A stretch of DNA of 64,000 bases from Bryobacteraceae bacterium (GCA_026129905.1 JAHCHE010000035.1:1-64000), one strand, 5' to 3'. Positions 13,740-22,076 are shown, numbered from the stretch's first letter. Made by a program: numbers and translations. Notes: generated by a model from the letters alone, not told the origin.

Positions 13740-13942
13740 ACCACGACGCCTGGAAAGGCCAACGGATTGTCGACCAACCCGACTTCCGGACGTACCAGCC
13801 CGAGTGGGTGGCCGCCGGCAACGGAGAAGAGGTCCTCCTGCAACTGTGCGAGGAACTCGATCCCGAATCCCTTCGGTGGGAGCCGTTCTACGCGACGCTC
13901 GCGCGCCGTCAGAAACCGCAGGAGCAGAGGAATCAGCAATGA
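13736..13942 (+). CDS. Small prophage protein (68 aa)
   Basis: 68 residues, start ATG overlapping the previous stop. MNHDAWKGQRIVDQPDFRTY, then QPEWVAAGNGEEVLLQLCEE, then LDPESLRWEPFYATLARRQK. Helical and acidic in the middle; no family recognised. Translational coupling on both sides (13736-13739 and 13939-13942) argues that it is a real gene acting with its neighbours. Confidence 0.55.
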   Translation: MNHDAWKGQRIVDQPDFRTYQPEWVAAGNGEEVLLQLCEELDPESLRWEPFYATLARRQKPQEQRNQQ

Positions 13943-14148
13943 ACAGGAAACGCGCTGCGATCATCAACAACCTGGCGATGGACCAGACGATGATGGATCG
14001 CGAGAACGAAAGCGAGATCGCCGCCGAGGACGCGGCCAACATCAACCAGGCCAGTTTCCGGAACGAATGGGAACGCCGCCAGTTCAAGCACGACTACCGC
14101 CGCCACGCCCGGAACATCGCCGAAGGGAATCCGTTCTACGGACTCTGA
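13939..14148 (+). CDS. Small prophage protein (69 aa)
   Basis: 69 residues, strongly charged and helical: MNRKRAAIINNLAMDQTMMD, then NINQASFRNEWERRQFKHDY, then RRHARNIAEGNPFYGL. No family is recognised; charge pattern suggests a nucleic-acid or protein binding helix bundle. Last gene of the plus-strand island. Its 3' end overlaps by 13 bp the end of the oppositely transcribed holin-like gene. Confidence 0.55.
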   Translation: MNRKRAAIINNLAMDQTMMDRENESEIAAEDAANINQASFRNEWERRQFKHDYRRHARNIAEGNPFYGL

Positions 14149-14429
14149 CGCCGTTCGGCCGGATCATATCGGCACCGCTCGGCCTCGTAGCGGCAGCGTT
14201 CGGTGAACAACGATGCCACGTGGGCCTTGGCGGCTTCCTCGCGCAGCACGCATTCCTTCGTCCGGACGTAGGTGCCGTTGATCCGCGTGAAGATCCGGTT
14301 CTCCAGTTCGGCGAGTTCTCGCCGGACCTCAGCCAGCAGCGCGCGGTTCTGAAGGCCCACGTAGGCGCCGAGCAAGCCCGAGACCAGTCCCACTGCCGCC
14401 AGCGCCAGGCTGATCACGCCTTCCGACAT
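14136..14429 (-). CDS. Holin-like small membrane protein (97 aa)
   Basis: 97 residues from ATG 14429: one transmembrane segment right at the N-terminus (VISLALAAVGLVSGLLGAYV, residues 5-24), then a long charged helix (LLAEVRRELAELENRIF) and a basic cysteine-containing tail. One-TM proteins with a coiled-coil tail in late operons are often class III holins or Rz-like spanins; the M15 peptidase gene lies 5 kb upstream in the same operon. The topology supports a membrane role in lysis, but the family is not established. The longer reading from 14486 would overlap the upstream gene heavily. Confidence 0.5.
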   Translation of the reverse strand: MSEGVISLALAAVGLVSGLLGAYVGLQNRALLAEVRRELAELENRIFTRINGTYVRTKECVLREEAAKAHVASLFTERCRYEAERCRYDPAERRQSP

Positions 14430-14608
14430 CGCTGTCTCTCCTCCAGGATCCTCATCTCCGCCGACCAGTCCGCGAGAGCCAGGCATAGACCCATGACGTC
14501 GCCGTTGCCGCTGCGAAGCGCCGTCTCAATCGCGGCGATCTCCAACTGGCACCGGTTCATCTCGGCCTCCTCCGCGGCGGCTTCAGACGCTTCGGTATGG
14601 CCTTCCAC
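14414..14608 (-). CDS. Small helical phage protein (64 aa)
   Basis: 64 residues, helical and acidic: MEGHTEASEAAAEEAEMNRC, then QLEIAAIETALRSGNGDVMG, then LCLALADWSAEMRILEERQR. No family is recognised. It overlaps the holin-like gene by 16 bp and starts 15 bp after the methyltransferase remnant, so it belongs to the late operon. Possibly a lysis-associated or packaging accessory gene by position only. Confidence 0.5.
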   Translation of the reverse strand: MEGHTEASEAAAEEAEMNRCQLEIAAIETALRSGNGDVMGLCLALADWSAEMRILEERQRCRKA

Positions 14609-14623
14609 TCCGGTCCCGCACGC

Positions 14624-14821
14624 TCACGCCGCCGCTTTCGCCAGTTCATCGAAGCCGAGGCCGGAGGCGGCGTGCGTCGCTCTTCCACCGCCGTATTGTT
14701 GCCAGCGGCGAAGAACAACATCACAGTACTTGGGATCGATCTCCACCAACCGCGCCTGGCGCCCTGTCTTCTCGCAGGTCAGATTTACGAACTCCTCGTG
14801 ACAGGCTCTCGTCAAAATCAC
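14624..14821 (-). pseudogene. Remnant of a third DNA methyltransferase (C-terminal end)
   Basis: 65 codons from GTG 14821, overlapping the nuclease stop (GTGA). The stretch TCEKTGRQARLVEIDPKYCD, then VVLRRWQQYGG is the C-terminal signature of phage ParB-type/N6-N4 methyltransferases; compare GLEINAGYCDIALRRWQTFTG and GVEISPAYCDVVLRRMWSLTG of the two intact enzymes upstream. Everything before it, including the catalytic DPPY and the FxGxG motif, is missing and replaced by the low-G+C nuclease gene. It may still be translated by coupling. Confidence 0.7.
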
Positions 14822-15354
14822 GCGACTTCAAAAAGCGTGCCCTGATCCCGAGGAACCGCGCGAACAGATTCTGGTTTGGGAGACAGCACCGGACGCTTGC
14901 CTGAAAGAACAGCCAACACTGATTCAATAGGAAACTGATCTATGGTGCGTGTTCGCGCTGTCCGCCCCGAGCCGTGATGGCCCGGCGGTCGCAAATAAAT
15001 TGTTTGCAGAATTCGTCCTTCAAAAGGCAAATAGGCGATAATCCTTATGTCTAAGGCAACTAACGCAAGGATATCGAACTCGTCGTCAGCATATTGGCGC
15101 TTCCGATACTTGCCTGCCCTCCGCACGTGGTACAAGTAACCCGGTGTGTCTCCTTTACGCTGCGGCATTCTCTTCACTTCGCGACTCGATTTCACTTGGA
15201 CTCGATATAGCTTCCCTTCGTGGTCGACGACCGCATCATAAGGTAGGCCCTGATCGGTTAGATAGGCACGATACCCACACAGGATAAGATCCGCCACTAC
15301 GAGATGCTCGGCCGCTTTTCCGATTTCGAGATCTGTGATTTCGTCGGTGTTCAT
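14818..15354 (-). CDS. PD-(D/E)XK nuclease family protein (178 aa)
   Basis: 178 residues resembling the PD-(D/E)XK endonuclease group typified by intron-associated enzymes (Pfam PDDEXK_5). An N-terminal helix (EIGKAAEHLVVADLILCGYR), then LPYD40AVVDHEGKLYRVQ53VK55SS gives the D...(E/Q)xK core with the QxK variant. A basic region and the segment FDILALVALDIRIIAYLPFE follow. It is coupled to the upstream methyltransferase by an ATGA overlap. The gene is strikingly A+T-rich (about 40% G+C at 15001-15060, counted) compared with its neighbours, so it is a recent acquisition. It may form a restriction-modification-like pair with the adjacent methyltransferase, or be a homing-type endonuclease. Confidence 0.75.
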   Translation of the reverse strand: MNTDEITDLEIGKAAEHLVVADLILCGYRAYLTDQGLPYDAVVDHEGKLYRVQVKSSREVKRMPQRKGDTPGYLYHVRRAGKYRKRQYADDEFDILALVALDIRIIAYLPFEGRILQTIYLRPPGHHGSGRTARTRTIDQFPIESVLAVLSGKRPVLSPKPESVRAVPRDQGTLFEVA

Positions 15355-16610
15355 GCACAGGCCGCCGTTCTGGCTTGCGATATCTGGTCAAACGTCCGGC
15401 CATCCTTTTCTAAGATCGAGGCCTTACCGGTGAACGTCTGCCAGCGCCGCAAGGCGATGTCACAATAGCCCGCATTAATTTCTAGGCCGTAACAAATCCG
15501 CTTGATGGTCTCAGCCGCGATGATGCTGGTGCCGCTGCCGAGGAACGGGTCGTATACCACCTGGCCCGGACGCGAGTTGTTCAGCATGGGCCGGCGCATG
15601 CACTCGACAGGCTTCTGCGTGCCGTGACCGTGGCCGTCATCCTCGCGAGCGCTGATCTTCCACAGCGTGCTCTGCGAGCGGTCCCCGTTCCAATGTGCGT
15701 TGTTCCGGACCGCGTACCAGCAGGGCTCGTGCTGCCAATGGTAATTCCCGCGGCTTAAGGCGAACCTTTCCTTGGCCCAGATGATCTGGCTGCGGATCTC
15801 AAATCGGCATGCTTCGATGGACTGCTGCACTGTGGCCGCGTGCCTACCGGCGTGCCAGACGTACATCACGTCGCCTGGGAATAACGTCCAAGCCTCACGC
15901 CAGTCTGCGCGATCGTCATTCTCGACTCTTCCAAGCTTCGACTGGTTCTTATTTACCCCGGCATCGGCGCGCCATTCCGGATCGTACTCGACCCCATAAG
16001 GTGGATCTGTCGTCATGAGAATCGGGCATTTACCGTTCAGCGCCCGCTCGACATCGCTTGCCAATGTGGCGTCGCCGCACAGCAGGCGATGCTCGCCCAG
16101 GAGCCACAGGTCGCCCGGCTTGGTGACCGCCTCTTCCGGCTCCTCCGGAACCGCGTCCTCGTCCGTCAGGCCCTCGCGCTCGGCCTCCGGCTCAGCGAGC
16201 AGCGCTTCCAGTTCTTCATCCGAGAAGCCGACGATGTCGAGATCGAAGCCGTCTTCCTGCAGCGCCTGCAACTCGACGCGCAGCATCTCTTCGTCCCATC
16301 CGGCGCCTTGGATCGCCAGTTGGTTATCCGCGATTACCAGCGCCCGCCGCTGCGTTTCCGTGAGGCCGTTCAAGACGATCACCGGGATCTCTTTCATTCC
16401 CAGCTTCCGCGCCGCCTCGAGCCGAGCGTGGCCGGCGATGATGACGCCGTTCTCTCCCACAAGAAGTGGATTTGTCCACTTGAACTCCACGATCGAGGCA
16501 GCGATCTGCGCCACCTGTTCGTCAGTGTGGGTCCGGGCATTCCTGGCGTACGGCAAGAGCCGCTCCACCGGCCACATCTGGATCTGGTAGTTGTCGCGGA
16601 CCAGATTCAC
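15351..16610 (-). CDS. ParB-domain DNA methyltransferase, DPPY type (419 aa)
   Basis: 419 residues. Residues 10-100 are a ParB/Srx-like domain (RNARTHTDEQVAQIAASIVE; GVIIAGHARLEAARKLG; ADNQLA), a linker rich in Glu follows, then a beta-class methyltransferase: LWLLGEHRLLCGD at about 168-180, motif IV TDPPY at 201-205, and motif I YDPFLGSGTS near 362, ending in YCDIALRRWQTFTG. DPPY points to adenine-N6 modification. It overlaps the other methyltransferase upstream and the nuclease downstream by 4 bp each (ATGA). Prophages use such enzymes to evade restriction or to mark their DNA. Confidence 0.9.
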   Translation of the reverse strand: MNLVRDNYQIQMWPVERLLPYARNARTHTDEQVAQIAASIVEFKWTNPLLVGENGVIIAGHARLEAARKLGMKEIPVIVLNGLTETQRRALVIADNQLAIQGAGWDEEMLRVELQALQEDGFDLDIVGFSDEELEALLAEPEAEREGLTDEDAVPEEPEEAVTKPGDLWLLGEHRLLCGDATLASDVERALNGKCPILMTTDPPYGVEYDPEWRADAGVNKNQSKLGRVENDDRADWREAWTLFPGDVMYVWHAGRHAATVQQSIEACRFEIRSQIIWAKERFALSRGNYHWQHEPCWYAVRNNAHWNGDRSQSTLWKISAREDDGHGHGTQKPVECMRRPMLNNSRPGQVVYDPFLGSGTSIIAAETIKRICYGLEINAGYCDIALRRWQTFTGKASILEKDGRTFDQISQARTAACA

Positions 16611-18136
16611 GAGGCTTTCCCCTCGCGGCCGTAGCAGGGCATGCCGTTCGGCTTGCGGCGAATTGAGCGCGAATCCCGGCGGCGCAGGTCATCGACAGCA
16701 TTGATCTTTACGCCACGGGCTTCAGCGACGGCTGAGAACGCCTCACCGATCCCCGCCAAGGAAGGTTCTTCTCCGGTTAGGCTCCACATCCTGCGCAGGA
16801 CGACATCGCAATACGCCGGCGAGATCTCCACCCCGCAGCCGGCGCGATCGAGCACCGCGGCGGCCGCCATCGCCGAACCGCTGCCGAGAAATGGATCGAA
16901 GATCAGGTCGCCCGGATCCGAGTAGGCTTTCACGAAGAACTCCACCAGCGCGCGCGGAAACGGCGCTGAGTGCGATCCCTGGCTGCTCTCGGTCTTGGCT
17001 TCGATCACGTTCGATGGCCGTGCGATGCCGCGATACCGGCCGTCGCCGTCGCTTGCGCCGGGCTTGGCGGCGGCTTCTCCCCGCGCCCCCGTGCCGAGCA
17101 GTCCGCTTCCGGACGTGGACTTCGGATTATCCGGCGAGTACTCGAAGCAATCCTCGGAGACATGCCCCACCGCGTGAGGCCGAAACTTGATCTGCGATTG
17201 GCGGCAAAGATGAAACACCGGCTCCCAAGCGTTCTTGAAGCGATTGTTCCAGCCGCCCGGCACGCCGTTGTCGGTCTTGCGCCAGCACAGTTCATCCACG
17301 AACCGCCAGCCCCACTGCCGCACGTGCGCGATCACCAGGTCCTTCACGTACAGGTTCCGCTGCCCCTCGTCGGCGTGCTCCTTGATGTTCAGAAAGTACG
17401 AGCCGTCCGCGCCAAGACTCGATTCGATCATCGCGGCCACGCTCCGGTACCAGGCGACGTACTCCTCCGGCCGGATCGGCTTGAAGCCGCTCGTCGGGTC
17501 GTACTCGCGCTGCGTGGCGTAGGGCGGCGATGTAATGACCACATTCGCCTGCCGGCCATCGAGAAGCCTCCGAACCAGATCCTGGTCCCGGCAGTCGCCG
17601 CAGATCAGCCGGTGCGGACCGATGAGCCAGACGTCGCCAGGCTGGGTGACCGCAACCGCCGGCGCTTCCGGGATCTCCTCTTCGGCGGCGGTCTCCTCCT
17701 GCGCGTCCTCGACGCCGGCCAGCAGGGCCCGGAGCTCCTCATCCTCGAAGCCGGCCAGAGACAGGTCGAATCCATCGCGCTCCAACTCGGCCAACTCTTC
17801 AGCCAGCAAATCCTCGTCCCACCCCGATCCCTCGGCGAGCCTGTTGTCAGCCAGGATGTAGGCTCGCTTCTGCGTCTCGGTCAGATGTTCAAGGATCACA
17901 ACCGGGACCTCATGAAGCCCGAGCTTCTTCGCCGCCAGGAGCCGCCCGTGCCCGGCAATCACCCCCGCATCGGAATCCACCAGGATCGGCGCGTTGAAGC
18001 CGAACTCGACGATGGATGCGGCGATCTGTGCCACCTGCGCCTCCGAATGCGTGCGCGGGTTGCGCTCGTACGGCGCGAGGCGCTCCACCGGCCAGGCCTC
18101 GATGCGCCGCGCCATCTTTGCCGTCGTTGCCGTCAT
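16607..18136 (-). CDS. ParB-domain DNA methyltransferase, TSPPY type (509 aa)
   Basis: 509 residues from ATG 18136, which overlaps the stop of the preceding gene. ParB-like domain at residues 11-105 (RNPRTHSEAQVAQIAASIVE; GVIAGHGRLLAAKKLG), then a methyltransferase with VWLIGPHRLICGD at 169-181, motif IV TSPPY at 202-206 and motif I FDPFLGSGS near 427. SPPY is more typical of cytosine-N4 enzymes, so this and its downstream paralog probably modify different bases. The two share domain order and arose by duplication or successive acquisition. A longer reading frame upstream exists but would run through the preceding gene. Confidence 0.9.
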   Translation of the reverse strand: MTATTAKMARRIEAWPVERLAPYERNPRTHSEAQVAQIAASIVEFGFNAPILVDSDAGVIAGHGRLLAAKKLGLHEVPVVILEHLTETQKRAYILADNRLAEGSGWDEDLLAEELAELERDGFDLSLAGFEDEELRALLAGVEDAQEETAAEEEIPEAPAVAVTQPGDVWLIGPHRLICGDCRDQDLVRRLLDGRQANVVITSPPYATQREYDPTSGFKPIRPEEYVAWYRSVAAMIESSLGADGSYFLNIKEHADEGQRNLYVKDLVIAHVRQWGWRFVDELCWRKTDNGVPGGWNNRFKNAWEPVFHLCRQSQIKFRPHAVGHVSEDCFEYSPDNPKSTSGSGLLGTGARGEAAAKPGASDGDGRYRGIARPSNVIEAKTESSQGSHSAPFPRALVEFFVKAYSDPGDLIFDPFLGSGSAMAAAAVLDRAGCGVEISPAYCDVVLRRMWSLTGEEPSLAGIGEAFSAVAEARGVKINAVDDLRRRDSRSIRRKPNGMPCYGREGKAS

Positions 18137-18999
18137 CCGCCGCGCGCCAGCAGCCGCCACACGTTCTGATCGATCCGAGCCAGCGTCTCTGCCTGTTCCG
18201 CCGTCAGGCCGCCGCCCTCGGCCAGCCGGTTGTACTCCGACGACCGGTCGGTCCGGTACACCACCACGCTCATCGGATGGCCCAGAGAGAGCGCCTCCTG
18301 AGGAAACAACCGCCGGCATGGAATCGGGATCTCCGGCCGCGGATCCTGCTCGCCGGTATCCTGCGCGTGGCTCACCCAGCGCGGGCCTCCCGGCGTCGTC
18401 ACCCACTCGCCCGGCGCGCCAATGCCGTCTTTGTACTTCGCTTGGAGAAGCGCCGCCGCGCTGTGGTAATCCGATCCGATTCCGATCAGCCACTGCCGGC
18501 GCGTCTCGCCGCGCCAGTCAATGCCGAACGGACCGGTGACGAAGCTCGACTGCTCGACGACATTGCTCGCGCCAAGCTCGGCCGCGAGCGCCTGCGCCTC
18601 CGCCCGGCTGCACAGGATCGCGGGGCTGAGCGGCTGCGTCTTGCCGTCAGGCCCGACCACCACCGCCGGCGTGGGCGCAACGACGTACTTGGGATAGGCG
18701 TACTTGCCTGGCAGATTCGGCGCCGCCGCTTCACGCGCCGTGATCGCCAGCTTCTGAAACGACCGCGTCACCGGATCGAAGTAGTCGTACTGAACGATGT
18801 GAGTGTCCGGATCATCGACGCCCTCGAGCGCCGTCGTGTCGGCCCAGCGCTTGATCCTTCGCTGCTTGTCCCACGGCGGAGCCTGCGCGTCGAAGGCCTG
18901 CTCCCAGGTGAGCCGGTTGTGCCGATCGAACAGCAGCAGCCGGTCGATCGGATAGAACGGCTCATCGGGCAGACTCAGTTCTTTCGGTTTGCTGACCAT
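18133..18999 (-). CDS. Unknown phage late protein (288 aa)
   Basis: 288 residues from ATG 18999. Not recognised. The N-terminal third contains PIDRLLLFDRHNRLTWEQAF and ADTTALEGVDDPDTHIVQYD, then a PKYVVAPTPAVVVGPDGKTQ segment, and a C-terminal helix LTAEQAETLARIDQNVWRLL. No signal peptide or TM segment. It lies between the M15 peptidase and the methyltransferases in the late operon and overlaps the methyltransferase start (ATGA). The N-terminal part might be a catalytic domain, but I see no motif that names one. The upstream in-frame extension overlaps the peptidase and terminase genes and was not used. Confidence 0.6.
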   Translation of the reverse strand: MVSKPKELSLPDEPFYPIDRLLLFDRHNRLTWEQAFDAQAPPWDKQRRIKRWADTTALEGVDDPDTHIVQYDYFDPVTRSFQKLAITAREAAAPNLPGKYAYPKYVVAPTPAVVVGPDGKTQPLSPAILCSRAEAQALAAELGASNVVEQSSFVTGPFGIDWRGETRRQWLIGIGSDYHSAAALLQAKYKDGIGAPGEWVTTPGGPRWVSHAQDTGEQDPRPEIPIPCRRLFPQEALSLGHPMSVVVYRTDRSSEYNRLAEGGGLTAEQAETLARIDQNVWRLLARGG

Positions 19000-19019
19000 G
19001 TTGTTTTCCTTCACCCCGT

Positions 19020-19367
19020 TCAGCCGGTCCACGAGTAGCGGCGCTCGCGCACGTCGACATGGGTGTGACCCGCGTACGCGCCGATGCCCCGCAGGGCCGC
19101 GACCGCCCGGACTGCCGTGGCCACCGCCGCCGGCGTAAGCTCCGGAACGCGAATGTCGGCCGCTTGGCCGCGGAGATGGTAACTGTTGCGCGCGCCGCCC
19201 ACGGCCCGGTTGTGACCGGGGCACCGGAAGCCGCTCGCGACGATGATTGGGCGCATCACAATGGCGCGCAGGTCCTCCAACGCTGCGACCAAGCGCGGGT
19301 CCACCGCGTCGCGGCGGCAACAGGGGCAGGCGAACTCGTGCGAATCGAAATGGGCCGAGAGCTTCAT
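19020..19367 (-). CDS. M15-family peptidase, probable endolysin (115 aa)
   Basis: 115 residues from ATG 19367, 5 bp after terL. It is a compact peptidase M15A-type domain: SGFRCPGHNRAVGGA, then S62YH64LRGQAAD71 and H101THVD105, giving the zinc ligands H64, D71 and H103 and catalytic residues of D-Ala-D-Ala/L,D-endopeptidases. Cysteines at 14, 16, 17 and 49 may bind metal or form disulphides. Cleaves peptidoglycan crosslinks; here most likely the lysis enzyme, or a tail-less small virion enzyme. No signal peptide, so export would need a holin (candidate at 14136-14429). Confidence 0.85.
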   Translation of the reverse strand: MKLSAHFDSHEFACPCCRRDAVDPRLVAALEDLRAIVMRPIIVASGFRCPGHNRAVGGARNSYHLRGQAADIRVPELTPAAVATAVRAVAALRGIGAYAGHTHVDVRERRYSWTG

Positions 19368-19372
19368 AGGCG

Positions 19373-21199
19373 TCAGAACTGCCGCGCGCCCGATTGGATC
19401 CAGTTGCTCCGCAGCACGCGCCGCCCGGGCGGCGGACTCGGGATGTTGGGTTTCCCCGCCACGCTGCCTGGTTCCGGGCGCAATGCCTCGATCCGTTCCG
19501 CCTCGGCGTCCAGCCGCAGTCCCATGGAGACAAGGCCGCAGAGCGCTGCGTAAGCGTACACGCGCGCGTCCAGCGCTTCCGACCGGACGCCTTTCTTCTT
19601 CCGCCACTCCCGCACCGGCACGCCCCGCGAGTAGGTCGTCACCAGCGTCTCGGCCAGCAACTGCTCGAACCACCCGGCCGTCCGCTCTCGCGGGAAGTGG
19701 GAGTAACCCGGTCCGGCCTGCTCGATCTTCAGCCGCCCGTAGATGACGCTCTTCGCGCTGTCCACGCCCACGATCCACATCGGAGTCCGGTTGATGGTGT
19801 TCCGCGTCGGCTTCTTCGGCCACACCGGCAGGGGCCCGGACTTGCCCTTGATGGCCAGGATCCGCCGGCTGTAGCGGGTGCGGCAGAAGTCATAAACCGC
19901 CTGCGTGTGAAACCCTGAGTCGATGGCGCACGCCGCCACCGGCAGCGTGATCCCATACTCGTGCGTCCATTGGCGGCTCAGGTATTCATCGAGCGCCCGC
20001 CAGAGTTCCGGCGCGCTGGGATCGCCGGGAAACACCCGGTACTCGATCGACCACGACTCTTCGCCCCGGCCCCAGCCGACCAACTCCAGCTCGGCCCGAT
20101 CCAACTGCACATCCACGCCCGCGGTGAGCGTGCAAACCCCGGCAGGCAGCCGCGCGCCATAAGGCTCGCACCGCGTCAACAGCGACGCCGCATCGACGTG
20201 CGTCTCGGCTTCGTCGTCCCACAGTTCTCCCAGCGCCGTGTTGATGAACGCCCGCAGCGTCTCCGGGCCGCCGGCCTTCGCCTCCAGGAACTCCGCCGCC
20301 GTCTCCGGCCATTCCTTCCACGGCGAGTACAACTGCGAGATCCAGAACCCGGCGATCTTCGACTTCGGGTTCCCCGCGCGCCATTCCCCCCGCGCCAGCA
20401 TCCACGGCTTGCGGTACGGCGGAATCAGCGCCGCGCAATGCTCGCACCGATACCGCGCCTCCTCCGGTTGCCCCTCCGGCCACTCGACGTTCGGCCAGGC
20501 CAGCACCTGGAAGCGGCCGCATTCCGGACAAGGCGCCCAGAAGCGCGACCGGGTGCTCCTGAGCCACCAGGACTCGATGCGGCTTGCGCCCTTCACCGTC
20601 GGCGACGACACCAGCAGGATCTTGCGGTTCCACCAGGTAGTCGACCGCTTCACCGCCAGGCTGACCGGATCGCCTTCCGTTCCGGCCGACGCCGGATACC
20701 GGTCCACCTCGTCGAGCAGAACGAACCGGATCGGACGCATCGCCAAGCCCGCTGGACTGTTCGCCCCCGCGATCGTGATGCTGCCGCCCTGAAACTTCTT
20801 GTGCAGCACCCGGTTGTTCGAGTCCCGCGAGCGCACGTCGGCCACCTTGCCGCCCAGACAAGGCGTGTCGCGCAGCATCGGCGCCAGCCGGTCCTTGCTC
20901 CACGCTTCGCCATCTTCCACGCGCGGCTGCACCACCAGAATCGGGCCCGGATCCTGGTCGATGACGTAGCCGACGAACGAATTTAGGCACTCCGTTTTCC
21001 CAACCTGGCTCGACGACATGAACACGACCCGCTCATACGGGCTGTTCGGCGTCAGCGCGTCGAGGATCGCCCGTTGGTAGGGCGCGCGGTCCGTCCGCCA
21101 GTCGCCGGCCTCGGCTGATGCTTCCGACGACAGGCGGCGATTCCGATCCGCCCATTCGGCGACCGTGAGCCGCGGCGGCGGCTCGAGGGCTGCCGCCAC
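19373..21199 (-). CDS. terL: Terminase large subunit, lambda gpA family
   Basis: 608 residues. LTVAEWADRNRRLSSEASAE and the following GDWRTDRAPYQRAILDALT are typical gpA starts. ATPase: Walker A-like SSSQVGKTE at 62-70, Walker B FVLLDEVDR at 159-167, SSPTVKG (motif III) near 198. A CPECG...CEHC zinc element lies around 220-250. Nuclease domain: VDVQLDRAELELVGWG near 360, and later AIDSGFHTQAVYDFCR. It translocates and cuts DNA at cos sites. A GTG start at 21199 is assumed; no ATG lies upstream before the terS stop. Confidence 0.93.
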   Translation of the reverse strand: MAAALEPPPRLTVAEWADRNRRLSSEASAEAGDWRTDRAPYQRAILDALTPNSPYERVVFMSSSQVGKTECLNSFVGYVIDQDPGPILVVQPRVEDGEAWSKDRLAPMLRDTPCLGGKVADVRSRDSNNRVLHKKFQGGSITIAGANSPAGLAMRPIRFVLLDEVDRYPASAGTEGDPVSLAVKRSTTWWNRKILLVSSPTVKGASRIESWWLRSTRSRFWAPCPECGRFQVLAWPNVEWPEGQPEEARYRCEHCAALIPPYRKPWMLARGEWRAGNPKSKIAGFWISQLYSPWKEWPETAAEFLEAKAGGPETLRAFINTALGELWDDEAETHVDAASLLTRCEPYGARLPAGVCTLTAGVDVQLDRAELELVGWGRGEESWSIEYRVFPGDPSAPELWRALDEYLSRQWTHEYGITLPVAACAIDSGFHTQAVYDFCRTRYSRRILAIKGKSGPLPVWPKKPTRNTINRTPMWIVGVDSAKSVIYGRLKIEQAGPGYSHFPRERTAGWFEQLLAETLVTTYSRGVPVREWRKKKGVRSEALDARVYAYAALCGLVSMGLRLDAEAERIEALRPEPGSVAGKPNIPSPPPGRRVLRSNWIQSGARQF

Positions 21200-21215
21200 C
21201 TGCTCGGCGCATTCT

Positions 21216-21731
21216 TCAATGGCGTTGATAGCGGATCTCCTCCTGCAGGCCGCGCAAGATCGCCGTCATCTCCGCGTCCAGCAGGTCTCGGATGTCTTTC
21301 GTGTCGCCCAGCGCCGCCAACTGCGGCGCGAGCTTCGCCGGCATCGCCAGCAGCTTGTCCCGGATCGTGCGCGCGATGGTGAACCACTTCACCTTGACCT
21401 CGTCGGCGCCGATGAGCTTGCCGGTCCGGGTTTCGAATTCCAGCTTCTTCAGCCGCGCCCGGAACACCATCTCCGCCGTTCGCGCTTGCGCGAAGCTGGC
21501 GCCGGAAGCGCCCGCCACGCTCTCGACAGCCGGCCGCGTTACGCTCGGCGACGTTTCGTGCGTCTCGAAGTCAACAGGTTTGTCGTCGAGAACGGCGTCG
21601 CTGGCGGCCACATCCACGAGCTTGCCCCGCATCACGAGGATGCCGCGCTTGGCTAACCGGCTAATGTGGGAACGGTTTACGTCGCGGCGCCGCGCATAGG
21701 CGGCCTGCGTCATCAGCCCCGGCTGCTCCAT
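21216..21731 (-). CDS. terS: Terminase small subunit, Nu1-like
   Basis: 171 residues. N-terminal winged-helix/MerR-like DNA-binding segment (TQAAYARRRDVNRSHISRLA; KRGILVMRGKLVDVAASDA), a polar linker, then helices ARTAEMVFRARLKKLEFETR and KWFTIARTIRDKLLAMPAKL that form the oligomerisation and TerL-binding part. This is the layout of lambda Nu1-type subunits, which recognise the packaging site. terL starts 16 bp downstream. A cos site should lie just upstream, in or near 21732-22420, but I cannot identify it. Confidence 0.85.
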   Translation of the reverse strand: MEQPGLMTQAAYARRRDVNRSHISRLAKRGILVMRGKLVDVAASDAVLDDKPVDFETHETSPSVTRPAVESVAGASGASFAQARTAEMVFRARLKKLEFETRTGKLIGADEVKVKWFTIARTIRDKLLAMPAKLAPQLAALGDTKDIRDLLDAEMTAILRGLQEEIRYQRH

Positions 21732-21836
21732 CCGACTGTTGCCTTCTGTTGACTCCTGTTGCCTTGTTTTTGCGCCGTTTCACTAGCCAAAGCGTGCCAT
21801 GCCGCCTACCCGCTGTTTTCAACAACTTATCAGTAC

Positions 21837-22076
21837 CTAAATCGGATCTAGAACTCCGTTGGTCCGCCGGCCGAAGAGCGTCCGCGGCATGTCCTCAGTC
21901 ATCGCCTTCTTCGGAATCGGTCCGGAACGCGCAGACCTTCGCAGGGAGTGTGAGCGAGACACCAACGACGCTGTTGCTGCTGCGAGCATGACGGGCTCGT
22001 GCTGGGCGGTCCGCCGGTAGTCCGCTCGGGCCCTCGCAATGTACCGGGCCCCAATCTGCTTGCGCGCTCTTTTCAC
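21837..22076 (-). CDS. Small basic phage protein (79 aa), GTG start
   Basis: 79 residues read from a GTG that overlaps the stop of the preceding gene (GTGA at 22073-22076): KRARKQIGARYIARARADYR, then HEPVMLAAATASLVSRSHSL, ending MPRTLFGRRTNGVLDPI. Very basic. No family is recognised. An alternative longer frame begins at 22178 inside the upstream gene and is less likely than the coupled start. It lies upstream of terS in the late direction. Confidence 0.45.
   Translation of the reverse strand: MKRARKQIGARYIARARADYRRTAQHEPVMLAAATASLVSRSHSLRRSARSGPIPKKAMTEDMPRTLFGRRTNGVLDPI

Noticed and set aside
18133-19533. Longer (466-codon) version of the unknown late gene starting inside the terminase gene
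   Set aside because: It would overlap the M15 peptidase gene entirely. ATG 18999 gives compact packing.
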